A DNA stretch of 38,225 nucleotides from Acidobacteriota bacterium (GTDB taxonomy: Bacteria; Acidobacteriota; Terriglobia; Bryobacterales; Bryobacteraceae), in NCBI GenBank assembly GCA_026394015.1, contig JAPKZA010000274.1:1-38225 (forward strand), read 5' to 3'. The notes below the pieces were generated by a model, which was given only the letters and a program-made list of their open reading frames with translations, did not search any database and was not told the origin of the DNA. Positions 24,700 through 33,022 of this stretch are shown piece after piece. The first letter of the stretch is position 1. Each line of letters begins with the position of its first letter. The position numbers and the translations under genes are program-made.

Positions 24700-25900
24700 C
24701 GGCTTTCACCATAGCACCACTGCGAAGAGGCGTATCGGTGGCGAGCGCTACGCGGTCGCCAGACTTCAGTCCGCTCGTGACTTGGATACGGGAGACGTTT
24801 GAGATACCGGTTTCAATGGGCCTCCAAGTCACCTTGTCGCCCTCGAGTAGGAACACCCCCGTTACGCCGTTCTCCCGGCGAATCGCTTCCTTGGGGATGG
24901 TGGTGGCCTTCGGGGCGGTGCGGCTGCGGACCGCGGCGTTGATGTTGGCGCCAGGAGGCAAATCGTTGCCGGGATTGGCGATGCTGACGAGAACTTCGCC
25001 CACCTGACGATTGCCGAGCGCCACGATCTGGACGGGCATCTTCTCCACGGTCCCCACCCAACTCTTGCCTGCGCGGGCGTCCCAGGTGATATTGACCGGC
25101 TGCCCGACGGCCACCCGCCCGAGTTCGGGCTCGTCGACATAGACATTCACGCGCATCGTATCCACGCGACCGACGTTGGCTACGACGTCGCCCGGATTGA
25201 CGAAAGCCCCGGGGCGAAGGTCAACCTGGAAAACGACTCCGTCCAGCGGGGATCGGAGGCTTCCCTGCTCCATTTTTTCCTTCGCCAACGCGACGGCGGC
25301 TTGAGCCTCTTTAAGCCGTCCATCGACGGCGGTTTGGTCGCCAGGAGAAACAAGCGCGGTGCGCCGTTCCTGTAGACCGCGGATCTGTTCGACCATGACA
25401 TTCAACCGACCCCGCAGCAGGGCCGCCTCCTGCGGGGGAGCGGCCTTCCTGGCGATCAGGCGATCGGTGGCGGCGAGTTCCTGGTCCAAATTCGTCTTCT
25501 CCACCCGCAGGCGAGAGATGTTGGCATCGATCTCAGCTAAGGCCGACGAACTGCCGCCCTGCTTGACGGTCTGCAGGTCACCCTGTACCTGGGTGACGCG
25601 GGCTTCCGCGGCTTGCAGCGCAATCCGCGCCTCGTCGTTCTCCAGCAACGCAATGATGGCCCCGCTCGCGACAACCGAGCCTTTCTCGACTCGGATCTCC
25701 CCGAGCTTACCCGCCCGTTCGGCGCGGACCGCCGCCCAGGAGATTGGCTCCGCTTTGCCGTTCGTATTGAGGGTGTCGACCAGATCCTCCGACTTCGCGG
25801 TTGTGAAGCGGATCTCTGGAGGCGTGTTCTTCCAGGAGACGGCGAACCATCCGAGAGCGGCGAAAACGAGGAGAGCCAGGAGCCAATAAATCATCTTCAT
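24677..25900 (-). CDS. HlyD/MacA-type periplasmic adaptor (membrane fusion) protein
   Basis: The 407-residue protein has one N-terminal membrane anchor (about 3-23), a lipoyl/barrel-sandwich half (AERAGKLGEIRVEKGSVVASGAIIALLENDEARIAL), a long coiled-coil hairpin (about 80-190) and the second lipoyl half with beta-barrel (SPLDGVVFQVDLRPGAFVNPGDVV). It is a typical adaptor linking an inner-membrane ABC or RND pump to an outer-membrane channel. The ATG at 25900 overlaps the TGA of the upstream dehydrogenase (ATGA), so they are translationally coupled. No ABC or RND permease and no TolC gene adjoins it, and the gene is the last in its operon, so its partners must be encoded elsewhere. Confidence 0.87.
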   Translation of the reverse strand: MKMIYWLLALLVFAALGWFAVSWKNTPPEIRFTTAKSEDLVDTLNTNGKAEPISWAAVRAERAGKLGEIRVEKGSVVASGAIIALLENDEARIALQAAEARVTQVQGDLQTVKQGGSSSALAEIDANISRLRVEKTNLDQELAATDRLIARKAAPPQEAALLRGRLNVMVEQIRGLQERRTALVSPGDQTAVDGRLKEAQAAVALAKEKMEQGSLRSPLDGVVFQVDLRPGAFVNPGDVVANVGRVDTMRVNVYVDEPELGRVAVGQPVNITWDARAGKSWVGTVEKMPVQIVALGNRQVGEVLVSIANPGNDLPPGANINAAVRSRTAPKATTIPKEAIRRENGVTGVFLLEGDKVTWRPIETGISNVSRIQVTSGLKSGDRVALATDTPLRSGAMVKAASEDAGL

Positions 25901-26997
25901 GGAATCAATACGGTCTTCCCGGCCCGCCAGTTTCGAACGGTTTCGAGAGCCGCATTCGCTTCGTGGAGTGTAAAGCGTGCCGTAATCTCCTCGGCAAAAA
26001 GTTGCTGCCAATGAGGAATTTCTAGCATGCGAAGTGCTTTATCTACGTGGCGGGCTTCGAAGGCCCAACTGCCGTGAATCGTTAGCTGCTTTCGCGTGAT
26101 GATGTGCGGGTTGAACGAGATGTTGCCGGCGTTGGCATACTGGCCCAAAACGAGAAATTTGCCCCCATCACGAGGGAGTTCAATCCCTTCGTTCACCGCT
26201 TCGGGGAAGCCGACGCACTCGACGACCAGATCGGCCCCGAAGCCGCCGGTTTCCGCCAGAACCAAGGCTCGCCGCGCCTCCACGGTGGGGGTGGTGGCGA
26301 TATCGATGACGATATCCGCTCCAAAGGCCTTAGCCATCTCCAACCGATGGGGCGGGCCTCCGATCGCGATGATTTTGCCGGCCCCGCTTTGCTTGGCGAC
26401 GGCGATCGCGGCGAGACCAACCGGGCCGGTGCCCTGCACGACCACCGTATCGCCCCAGGAGACCGGGCAGCGTTCGAGGCCATGAATCGCCGTCATCAGC
26501 GCGCAGCCGGAGCCGACGACGGCTTCCGTCGGAATCGAGTCAGGAATTTTGAAGAGTGAGGTGCCGGCGCGGAGATGGATCTGTTCCGCGTAGCCGCCGC
26601 GCAGGTGGGGCGCCACGTCGCAGCAGTAGGAGATGCCGTAGGCCTTCCGGGCGACGCAGCGGGTGGGTTGGCGGACCACCCGGCAGTAGTAGCATTCGCC
26701 GCAGGTGATGGAGCTGGCCCAGACGATGCGGTCGCCGACGGCGAGCGTCTCCCCGCGGAAGTCCTTGACGAGGCCCTCGCCGAGCAGTTCGATGCGGCCG
26801 ACGGTTTCATGGCCCATGATGACGGGCAGGGGGATGGGCAGTTGGCCGAGCCAGAGGTGGACGTCCGTGCCGCAGATGCCGGCCATCTCGACGCGGACGA
26901 GGCATTCGCCGGGGCCGGCGGCGGTGAGCGCCGGGAACTGGCGAATTTCTAAGGGTTGCTCATAGGCCGTCAAGACGGCGGCGGTAATGGATTTCAT
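25897..26997 (-). CDS. Zinc-dependent medium-chain alcohol/sorbitol-type dehydrogenase
   Basis: The 366-residue MDR protein has catalytic zinc ligands Cys42 (GICGTD) and His63-Glu64 (GHE), structural zinc cysteines at 99, 102, 105 and 114, and a Rossmann NAD(P) loop VVVQGTGPVGLAAIAVAK (G-x-G-x-x-G). It should oxidise a secondary alcohol or polyol with NAD(P); the substrate is not predictable. The spacing before the fourth structural cysteine is one residue longer than usual. The ATG at 26997 overlaps the stop of the preceding small gene, and its own stop overlaps the adaptor's start, so three genes are coupled. Confidence 0.9.
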   Translation of the reverse strand: MKSITAAVLTAYEQPLEIRQFPALTAAGPGECLVRVEMAGICGTDVHLWLGQLPIPLPVIMGHETVGRIELLGEGLVKDFRGETLAVGDRIVWASSITCGECYYCRVVRQPTRCVARKAYGISYCCDVAPHLRGGYAEQIHLRAGTSLFKIPDSIPTEAVVGSGCALMTAIHGLERCPVSWGDTVVVQGTGPVGLAAIAVAKQSGAGKIIAIGGPPHRLEMAKAFGADIVIDIATTPTVEARRALVLAETGGFGADLVVECVGFPEAVNEGIELPRDGGKFLVLGQYANAGNISFNPHIITRKQLTIHGSWAFEARHVDKALRMLEIPHWQQLFAEEITARFTLHEANAALETVRNWRAGKTVLIP

Positions 26998-27296
26998 TGA
27001 CCGGTCCTTTTGCAGTAGTCGAGGAGGAGTTCGATTTCGCGTTCGCGCTGGGCGGGGGTGGCGTGGATAAAGGCGTCGAGATCCCACGGGACGCCGATTT
27101 GTTCCAAGACGGGGTGGTGGCCGATTTTGCGGAACCAGTAGCCGGCGTTGAACTCGTCGGGTTCGGCGCGATGGAGAATGGCGTGCCAATAGCTGCCAGT
27201 GGGGGTATGGAGGTCCTGCGCCACGTTGTGGGCTTCGGTCCATAAGCCGCGACTGAGCAGCAGGCCAGCGCGGACGCCAGGGGGGTCGGGAGACAT
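26994..27296 (-). CDS. Small conserved protein of unknown function
   Basis: The 100-residue protein contains the segments LLSRGLWTEAHNVAQDL, GSYWHAILHRAEPDEFNAGYWFRKIGHHPVL and ATPAQREREIELLLDYCKRTGQ. The aromatic- and histidine-rich centre (SYWHAILHR, YWFRKIGHHP) is characteristic, and I have the impression of a family common in Acidobacteriota without a known function. It is soluble with no signal. As the first gene of a coupled trio with a zinc dehydrogenase and an HlyD adaptor, it may act with the dehydrogenase. It is divergent from the patatin gene, with 36 bp between starts. Confidence 0.7.
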   Translation of the reverse strand: MSPDPPGVRAGLLLSRGLWTEAHNVAQDLHTPTGSYWHAILHRAEPDEFNAGYWFRKIGHHPVLEQIGVPWDLDAFIHATPAQREREIELLLDYCKRTGQ

Positions 27297-27332
27297 CGAC
27301 TTCTATTGTGACATTCAGCGGAGAATGGAGGA

Positions 27333-28010
27333 ATGGTGAAACGAGCGCTGGTGCTGGGCGGGGGCGGGATGTTCGCCGCGTTTCAAGCGGGGGCGTGGCG
27401 GGAGCTGTCGCGGAGGTTTCAGCCCGATGCGGTGGTGGGGGCGTCGGCGGGGGCCTTGAACGCCTGGATGATTGCGAGCGGGGTGAGCGGGGAAGAGCTC
27501 TGCACGATGTGGTCAACGCTGGAGCAGAAGGCGGGATTGAAGTGGCCGCGATACTGGGGCGATGGCATTTTGGATACGTCCGGGTTGGAGGCCTTCATCG
27601 GGCAGCTCACGGAACGGTATCGGCCGAAGATGCGGCTGGGGGTGACGGTGTGCGAGGGGCCGCGACTGGCGAATCGGGCGTATTGGGATGCTGAGGTGAC
27701 GGTGGAGCATTTGCTGGCTTCGTGCGCGGTGCCGGGGCTGCTGGCGGCGAAACGATTGGAGGGCGGGTTGTCGTTCGACGGCGGGCTGCGGACGGTGTGC
27801 CCGGTGTGGGCAGCGGAGGAGATTGGGGCCGAGGAGATTGTGGTGGTGAACGTCTGGAAACATTTTGCCTGGCGGAACCGCGGGGAGGACGGGCCGAACG
27901 TTCGCCGGATTGAGCCGGAGGAGCGGTTGGGTTCGCTGCGCGATTCAGCGGTGTGGGAGCGGGGCCGCATCGAACGATGGATCGCGCAGGGGGAGGCCGC
28001 TGCGCGATAA
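27333..28010 (+). CDS. Patatin-like phospholipase/acyl hydrolase
   Basis: The 225-residue protein has the full patatin catalytic set: oxyanion glycines LGGGGMF (8-14), nucleophile elbow GASAG with Ser38, and the dyad aspartate Asp149 in SFDGGLRT. It is expected to hydrolyse fatty-acid ester bonds of phospholipids or other lipids. No signal peptide or membrane segment is seen, so it is probably cytoplasmic or peripherally membrane-bound. It is a short single-domain member with no cyclic-nucleotide-binding domain. Its TAA overlaps a possible ATG of the next gene by one base. Confidence 0.88.
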   Translation: MVKRALVLGGGGMFAAFQAGAWRELSRRFQPDAVVGASAGALNAWMIASGVSGEELCTMWSTLEQKAGLKWPRYWGDGILDTSGLEAFIGQLTERYRPKMRLGVTVCEGPRLANRAYWDAEVTVEHLLASCAVPGLLAAKRLEGGLSFDGGLRTVCPVWAAEEIGAEEIVVVNVWKHFAWRNRGEDGPNVRRIEPEERLGSLRDSAVWERGRIERWIAQGEAAAR

Positions 28011-28018
28011 TGTACCTT

Positions 28019-28315
28019 ATGCCTACGTATCGCATATTTCGAATGAAGGACACGCCTCGGCAGAACTTTCGATGGGCTCCGCACACGAGCGGGGTGACGC
28101 CGGTAAAGCTGAAGGACTTCGAAGAAGGCGGGAGCGTGGACGCGGCCAACCCCTACGACGCTTGGGAGCAACTGAAGACGACCGACGCGGCGCTGCAGGT
28201 GGGGGACATTCTGGAGACGGAGCTCGGCGAGATTCAGTTGTACAAATACGTGGGCTTCGAAGAGGCCAAGTGGATTGTGCCCGAACACGCGGCGGGCATT
28301 CCCGCTAAGATATAG
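28019..28315 (+). CDS. Small conserved protein of unknown function
   Basis: The 98-residue soluble protein (101 if the ATG at 28010 is used) contains RIFRMKDTPRQNFRWAPHTSG, SVDAANPYDAWEQLKTTD and LQVGDILETELGEIQLYKYVGFEEAKWIVP. The layout is a short mixed alpha/beta domain that ends in a beta-hairpin. I recognise no named domain. It lies in a tight run of same-strand genes (patatin before, 2H phosphoesterase 4 bp after), so it is probably cotranscribed with them. Confidence 0.7.
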   Translation: MPTYRIFRMKDTPRQNFRWAPHTSGVTPVKLKDFEEGGSVDAANPYDAWEQLKTTDAALQVGDILETELGEIQLYKYVGFEEAKWIVPEHAAGIPAKI

Positions 28316-28319
28316 ACAT

Positions 28320-28880
28320 ATGGAGCCCTCGTCGGGACACCAGACTGTGTACGGTCTTGTTGCGTATATCAACGGCACGCTAGGGAATTTTCTCTACAAC
28401 CTGCGTCAGGAATTGGTGCCGAGCTGTCGGCTCCGGTCGCATGTGTCGCTTCTGCCACCCCGGCTACTGGCCGGCGATGAGCAAGGGGCGAAGCAGCGGA
28501 TCGGCGAGGTGGCCGAGCAGCACGCACCGTTTACGGTAAAGCTCGGGGAGTTACGGGTGTTTCCGGTGACGAACGTCATCTACGTGGAGTTGGCCTATGG
28601 GCGCGACGAACTCGCCGCGATGCATGATGATTTGAACAGTGGGGCGCTGGCTTACGCGGAACCGTTTTCGTATCATCCGCACATCACACTCGGGCAGGAG
28701 TTGACGCCGGAGCAGTTCGACGCGGCGCTTGCGCATTGCCAAAAACGGTGGGCGGAGTATAGCGGGCCGCGGAGCTTTTCCGTGGATAGGATCACCTTCG
28801 TCCGGAATACGGGCAACTGCGGCTGGTCCGACTTACAGGACGTCGCTCTGGAACGGCAACCCGTTCCGGCCCTATACTAA
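28320..28880 (+). CDS. 2H phosphoesterase (LigT/2'-5' RNA ligase superfamily)
   Basis: The 186-residue protein carries the two H-x-S/T motifs that define the 2H superfamily: His41-Val-Ser43 (RSHVSL) and His121-Ile-Thr123 (YHPHITLGQ). They lie about 80 residues apart as expected for the paired catalytic histidines. Family members act on 2',5' or 2',3'-cyclic phosphodiesters in RNA or nucleotides; the true substrate is rarely known. The frame is open upstream from 28275 inside the previous gene, but the ATG at 28320 is preferred. It is 4 bp after the preceding gene. Confidence 0.85.
   Translation: MEPSSGHQTVYGLVAYINGTLGNFLYNLRQELVPSCRLRSHVSLLPPRLLAGDEQGAKQRIGEVAEQHAPFTVKLGELRVFPVTNVIYVELAYGRDELAAMHDDLNSGALAYAEPFSYHPHITLGQELTPEQFDAALAHCQKRWAEYSGPRSFSVDRITFVRNTGNCGWSDLQDVALERQPVPALY
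28873..28878 (+). promoter_or_regulatory. -10 box close to the start of the small membrane protein gene
   Basis: TATACT ends 5 bases before the GTG at 28884, so transcription from it would begin at about the start codon. It lies inside the last codons of the upstream gene and has no clear -35 box. Confidence 0.35.
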
Positions 28881-28883
28881 GAC

Positions 28884-29186
28884 GTGGGTTTGACGCGGGC
28901 GCGAGTATCGGCGGTGTTGACGGGACTTTTGGTCCTGTTCCTTGCTATCGCCATCTATTCGCCGCTGCATCAGCACAAGGCCGGCAAGCCGTTTCAGTGT
29001 TCGCTGAACAACATCGACCAGGCCGTGGCCGAAGCGGCTGGCACGACGGCGGTCGCGTTGGTTGTATTGGTGATGATCGCGATGGTCTTCGCGCCGCGCG
29101 AACTGCGGCCGGAGTTTGCGGTTGTCCATGAGTTTGGAGTTCGCGGGCCACCGGCTCAATCAGTTGATTTCGTCCAGTTTGCCTGA
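28884..29186 (+). CDS. Small membrane protein of unknown function
   Basis: The 100-residue protein has two predicted transmembrane helices (about 9-25 and 52-69). The connecting loop is SPLHQHKAGKPFQCSLNNIDQ, with histidines and one cysteine that could bind metal in the periplasm. The C-terminal 30 residues are soluble. No family is recognised. Translation would start at a GTG (28884), with TATACT just upstream and no ribosome-binding site. Its last codons lie 28 bp before the TonB receptor gene. Confidence 0.6.
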   Translation: MGLTRARVSAVLTGLLVLFLAIAIYSPLHQHKAGKPFQCSLNNIDQAVAEAAGTTAVALVVLVMIAMVFAPRELRPEFAVVHEFGVRGPPAQSVDFVQFA

Positions 29187-29214
29187 CCAAATTAAGACTG
29201 ATTGCGAGGTGTCT

Positions 29215-31617
29215 GTGTTCGTTTCTCGATTCGCCCTAGCGGCGGTGACTGCGTGTATTGGTATGTGTTGGGGCCAGACGACGGCCTCGGTGACGGGTTC
29301 GGTGACGGACCCATCGGGTGCCGGAGTGGGCGGAGCCAGGGTGCAGCTGAAGAACGCGCTGACCGGCTTTGAACAGGCTGTGGAGACGAAGCCGGACGGG
29401 AGCTTTCAACTCGCCAGCATCCCGCTGCGGACGTATGAGCTGACGGTGCGGGCGACGGGGTTTCAGATCCACGAGCAGGCGATCACGTTTTCGAACGCGG
29501 CGGCGCAGACGGTGGCGGTGCGGCTGAAGGTGATGACGGCGGAATCGTCGACGACGGTGTCGGCGTTTGAGACGGTGAGCCTGGTAACGCCGGAGGATAC
29601 GGGGACGCGGGCGCAGATCAATCAGAAGGAGATTGAACGGTTGGTGCTATCGGTGGGGAACCGGGGTTTGGAGGCGGTGGTGCAGACGTTTCCGGGGTTT
29701 GCGCAGAACGCGAACGGGTCGATTCACCCTCGTGGGGCGCACACGCAGATGTCGTTCATTATCGACGGGATGCCGATTACGGACCAGTTGACGGGGGCGT
29801 TTGCGAACGCGGTGGATCCGAACATTGTGCAGAGTGTGGAGATCTTCACGGGGAACATTCCGGCCGAGTACGGGGCTAAGATCGCGGCGGTGATCAACGT
29901 GAACACGAAGAGCGGGCTGGGGACGGATCGGCGTTTGATGGGCAGCACGGCGCTGAGCGCGGCGGGCTATGACACGATCGGGCAGGTGACGCAGTTCGCG
30001 GGGCAGAACAAGCGGTTTGGGTATTCGGGTTTGGTGAACACGATGAAGTCGAACCGGTATCTCGACTCGGTGTCGCTCGACAACCTGCACAACGGGGGGA
30101 ACTCGTCGCGCGGGTTTCTACGGTTGGACTATCAGGCGTCGGATAAGGACGTGTTTCGGGTGAACTTCCTGATGGGGCGGGCGCCGTTTCAACTGGCGAA
30201 CCTGCGGAGTCAACACGCGAACGGAATGAACCAGCGGCAGGAGTTAGGGGACTTTTCGACGGCGTTCAACTGGGTAAGGACGCTGGATCCGCGGTCAACA
30301 TATGAGATGAACTACTCGGTGCGGACGTCGACTTCGGCGCTGCTGCCGAGCGTGGGGGATACGCCGGTGACGGCGTCGCAGGAGCGGCGGCTGACGACGG
30401 TGGCGCTGACGCATCGGTACGCGACGGTGCGGGGGCGGCATAACATTCGGGGGGGCGTGGACTTGCAGCGGATCCCGATCCGGGAGCAGTTTACCTTCGG
30501 GATTACGGACCTGGGTTTCAACGACCCGGCGGACCCGGAGAACTACTTGCAGACGCTGCGGCCGTTTGACCTGTCGCGCGGCGGTCGGCTGTTCCGCTTT
30601 CAAGAGGCGGGGACGGGTGGGTTCTATTCGGGCCATTTTCAGGATTCGATCAAGCTGGGGGCGTTTCAGGTGTCGCTGGGGATGCGGTATGACGTGTATC
30701 GATTCCTGGTGGACGCGACGCTGTGGCAGCCGCGGGTGGGGGCGTCGTACCACTTGAAACGGACGGGGACGGTGTTTCGGGCTTCGTACAACCGGCTGCT
30801 GCAGACGCCGCAGAACGAGAATCTGCTGGTATCGAATTCGGACAAGGCGAACGTGTTGGTCGACCCAGAGATTCGGGCGACGACGGGCGGGGCGGTGCAA
30901 CGGATTCGGCCGGAGCGGCAGAACCTGATGGAGGTGGGGTTTCAGCAGTCGCTGGGGCGGCGGTTCAGCGTGAACTCATCGTTTTATCACAAGAACGCGC
31001 GGAACCAGCAGGATGTAAACAACTTTTTCAACACGCCGATTGTGTTTCCGCTGCAATTGCTGGCGATTCGGGTGAATTCGGTCGAGAGCCGGCTGGTGAT
31101 GACGCCGTGGCGGGGGCTATCGGGGAGCATGGCGGTGACGCATTCACGGGCTATTTCGACGCCGCCGTTTATTGGTGGGCTGTACATTGGCAATGGGAAC
31201 GTGACGCTGCTGAACCAGGGGCCGTTTGTGATTGACCATGACCAGAAGCTGAGCTTGCAGACGGTGATGAACTATACGCATCGGCGGGGGTTTTACTCGA
31301 CGGTTTCGGCGCGGCATGATAGTGGGCTGGTGACGGGCAACGCGGACCCGGCGGACGTGAAGCGGGATCCGGACTACTTCGATTTGCTGCCGTATACGAA
31401 TCTGCTGAGTAGCCCGCCGAGGACGCGGCCGAGGACGATTGTGGACGTGGTGGTAGGATATGAGCGGCTGCGGAAGGAACGGAAGGTTTGGGACGTGAAC
31501 TTGCAGGTGTCGAACATTACGAACAAGACGGCATTGTATAACTTCCAGTCGGCGTTTGTGGGGACGCGGGTGGTGCAGCCGCGGACCGTCGGAGCCAGGC
31601 TGCGATTTTACTTTTAG
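29215..31617 (+). CDS. TonB-dependent receptor with carboxypeptidase-regulatory-like domain
   Basis: The 800-residue outer-membrane receptor is complete. A signal peptide (about 1-20, ending CWGQ) is followed by a carboxypeptidase regulatory-like repeat (ASVTGSVTDPSGAGVGGARVQL to about residue 105) and a plug (about 125-235, with IHPRGAHTQMSFIIDGMPI and PAEYGAKIAAVINVNTKSG). The beta-barrel ends in the terminal aromatic RLRFYF. Such receptors import large or scarce nutrients using TonB energy; the ligand is unknown. The GTG at 29215 is chosen because GAGG at 29206-29209 precedes it by 5 bases and the signal begins there; the frame is open from 29116. A zinc dehydrogenase follows after 10 bp, suggesting import linked to oxidation of the substrate. 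Confidence 0.9.
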   Translation: MFVSRFALAAVTACIGMCWGQTTASVTGSVTDPSGAGVGGARVQLKNALTGFEQAVETKPDGSFQLASIPLRTYELTVRATGFQIHEQAITFSNAAAQTVAVRLKVMTAESSTTVSAFETVSLVTPEDTGTRAQINQKEIERLVLSVGNRGLEAVVQTFPGFAQNANGSIHPRGAHTQMSFIIDGMPITDQLTGAFANAVDPNIVQSVEIFTGNIPAEYGAKIAAVINVNTKSGLGTDRRLMGSTALSAAGYDTIGQVTQFAGQNKRFGYSGLVNTMKSNRYLDSVSLDNLHNGGNSSRGFLRLDYQASDKDVFRVNFLMGRAPFQLANLRSQHANGMNQRQELGDFSTAFNWVRTLDPRSTYEMNYSVRTSTSALLPSVGDTPVTASQERRLTTVALTHRYATVRGRHNIRGGVDLQRIPIREQFTFGITDLGFNDPADPENYLQTLRPFDLSRGGRLFRFQEAGTGGFYSGHFQDSIKLGAFQVSLGMRYDVYRFLVDATLWQPRVGASYHLKRTGTVFRASYNRLLQTPQNENLLVSNSDKANVLVDPEIRATTGGAVQRIRPERQNLMEVGFQQSLGRRFSVNSSFYHKNARNQQDVNNFFNTPIVFPLQLLAIRVNSVESRLVMTPWRGLSGSMAVTHSRAISTPPFIGGLYIGNGNVTLLNQGPFVIDHDQKLSLQTVMNYTHRRGFYSTVSARHDSGLVTGNADPADVKRDPDYFDLLPYTNLLSSPPRTRPRTIVDVVVGYERLRKERKVWDVNLQVSNITNKTALYNFQSAFVGTRVVQPRTVGARLRFYF

Positions 31618-31627
31618 AGGGTAGTGG

Positions 31628-32611
31628 ATGAGAACGATTTCGTTGCAGGAGCCGGGGCGGTTTGTGGAGTCCGAGGCGCCGATTCCGGTGGCGGCACCGG
31701 GGGAGGCGCTGGTACGGATCCGGCGGGTGGGCATTTGTGGGAGCGACTTCCATGCGTTCCACGGGCGGCATCCGGCGTATTCGTATCCGCGGATCATTGG
31801 GCATGAGTTGGGGTGCGAGGTGGTGACGGTGCCCGAGGGTACGGTCGGGTTGCGGCCGGGTGACCGGTGCGCGCTGGAGCCGTACATTAGCTGCGGGACG
31901 TGCCGGGCATGCCGGAAGAATCGGCCGAATTGCTGCGAGACGCTGCGGTTGTTTGGGATCCACGTGGACGGGGGGATGCAGCCGTATTTGTCTTGTCCGG
32001 TGCACCTGCTGCATCCTTCGACGAGCTTGAGTTTGGACCAGTTGGCGCTGGTGGAGACGTTGGGGATTGGGGCGAACGCGGTGCAGCGGTCGGGGTTGGC
32101 GACGGGCGAGACGGCGATTGTGGTGGGGGCGGGGCCGATTGGCTTGGCGGTGGTACAGTTTGCGTTGGCGGCAGGGGCGAAGGTACGGGTGATTGAGCGG
32201 AGCGAGTTGCGGCGGGATTTTGTGGGGCGGTTCGGGGTGACGGCGCAGGCGGAGCCGGACGAGGAGTTAGCGGATGTGGTGTTCGACGCGACGGGGGTGG
32301 CGGCGGTGATGGCGCGGAGTTTGGAGCACGTGGCTCCGGCGGGACGGCTGGTTTATGTGGGGTTGTGCAAGGACGCGATTGCGTTGGATGACCCGTTGTT
32401 TCATCGGCGGGAGGTGACGCTGTATGCGAGCCGGAACAGTTGCCACCAGTTTCCGCGGTTGATTGGGATGATTGAGCGGGGGGAGATTGATACGGGGCCG
32501 TGGATTAACGCGCGGATGCGGCTGCGGGATGTGCCGGCGGAGTTTGGCGGGTTGCTGCGGCAGCCGGAGTTGATTAAGGCGATGGTGGAGCTGGACGAGT
32601 CGGACGAGTAA
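31628..32611 (+). CDS. Zinc-dependent dehydrogenase (threonine/galactonate-dehydrogenase-like MDR)
   Basis: The 327-residue MDR enzyme has catalytic Cys37 (GICGSD) and His59-Glu60 (GHE), structural zinc cysteines at 89, 92, 95 and 102/103 (CGTCRACRKNRPNCC), and a nucleotide loop VVGAGPIGLAVVQFA. The pattern is close to the RspB/L-threonine-dehydrogenase-like group that oxidises sugar acids or polyols. It starts 10 bp after the TonB receptor and is probably cotranscribed. It is clearly different in sequence from the zinc dehydrogenase at 25897-26997. Codon usage is strongly G-rich, like the receptor gene. Confidence 0.9.
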   Translation: MRTISLQEPGRFVESEAPIPVAAPGEALVRIRRVGICGSDFHAFHGRHPAYSYPRIIGHELGCEVVTVPEGTVGLRPGDRCALEPYISCGTCRACRKNRPNCCETLRLFGIHVDGGMQPYLSCPVHLLHPSTSLSLDQLALVETLGIGANAVQRSGLATGETAIVVGAGPIGLAVVQFALAAGAKVRVIERSELRRDFVGRFGVTAQAEPDEELADVVFDATGVAAVMARSLEHVAPAGRLVYVGLCKDAIALDDPLFHRREVTLYASRNSCHQFPRLIGMIERGEIDTGPWINARMRLRDVPAEFGGLLRQPELIKAMVELDESDE

Positions 32612-32639
32612 GGGGTTGGTGGCGGCTCCGAGGGGCTCG

Positions 32640-32710
32640 ATGCCCCGAGGGCCGCAGGGCGGGTTTTGCGGTTCGAAGCCAATTGCGGCGCTTTGCCTTG
32701 GGGGGAGTCC
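32640..32710 (-). pseudogene. Possible fossil of the C-terminus of an STGPKT-family gene
   Basis: Read on the minus strand, this short stretch encodes AAIGFEPQNPP, which resembles the IEFGFESKNEAP end of the intact STGPKT-family protein at 33585-34424. The 11 bases TTCGAAGCCAA (plus strand, 32672-32682 and 33624-33634) are identical in both. It may be the tail of a lost paralogue, but the match is short. Confidence 0.25.
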
Positions 32711-32764
32711 GTGACAGAAACCGACAGATCCGGTACTGTGAAAGATGACCCAGGAGAACCAGGC

Positions 32765-33022
32765 ATGCATTTGAATATCGAACTTCCCGATGATCTGGGG
32801 CTGATGGTCAAGGCCCAAGCTCAAGAAGAGGGGCTTTCGCCCGATCGGTTCATAAGCCGCGTTCTGCTGCGGACGCTTGCTTCCAAGATCGAAGAGCAAA
32901 AGCCAGGACAGCCGTTTGAGACTGGGTATGGCATGCTCGCGAAGTATGGCGATGCTCCTTCCGCCGAGGAGATCGACGAGAACCGGAGTGAGATGTTTCG
33001 CAACTTTGCGCAAGAGTTGTAA
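32765..33022 (+). CDS. VapB-type antitoxin
   Basis: The 85-residue protein begins with a ribbon-helix-helix-like segment (MHLNIELPDDLGLMVKAQAQEEGLSPDRFISRVLLRTL), expected to dimerise and bind operator DNA. Its charged C-terminal part would wrap around and inhibit the partner toxin. CAGGAG at 32750-32755 gives a good ribosome site for the ATG at 32765. It is immediately followed by the VapC gene: the TAA at 33020-33022 is adjacent to the toxin ATG. The pair is probably autoregulated. Confidence 0.85.
   Translation: MHLNIELPDDLGLMVKAQAQEEGLSPDRFISRVLLRTLASKIEEQKPGQPFETGYGMLAKYGDAPSAEEIDENRSEMFRNFAQEL

Noticed and set aside
27419-28378. 319-codon minus-strand open frame across the patatin and small-protein genes
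   Set aside because: It spans two real genes on the other strand and has noise-like composition.
32625-32660. GGGGC/GCCCC hairpin after the second zinc dehydrogenase as a terminator
   Set aside because: Only 5 paired bases with no T-run; too weak to support.
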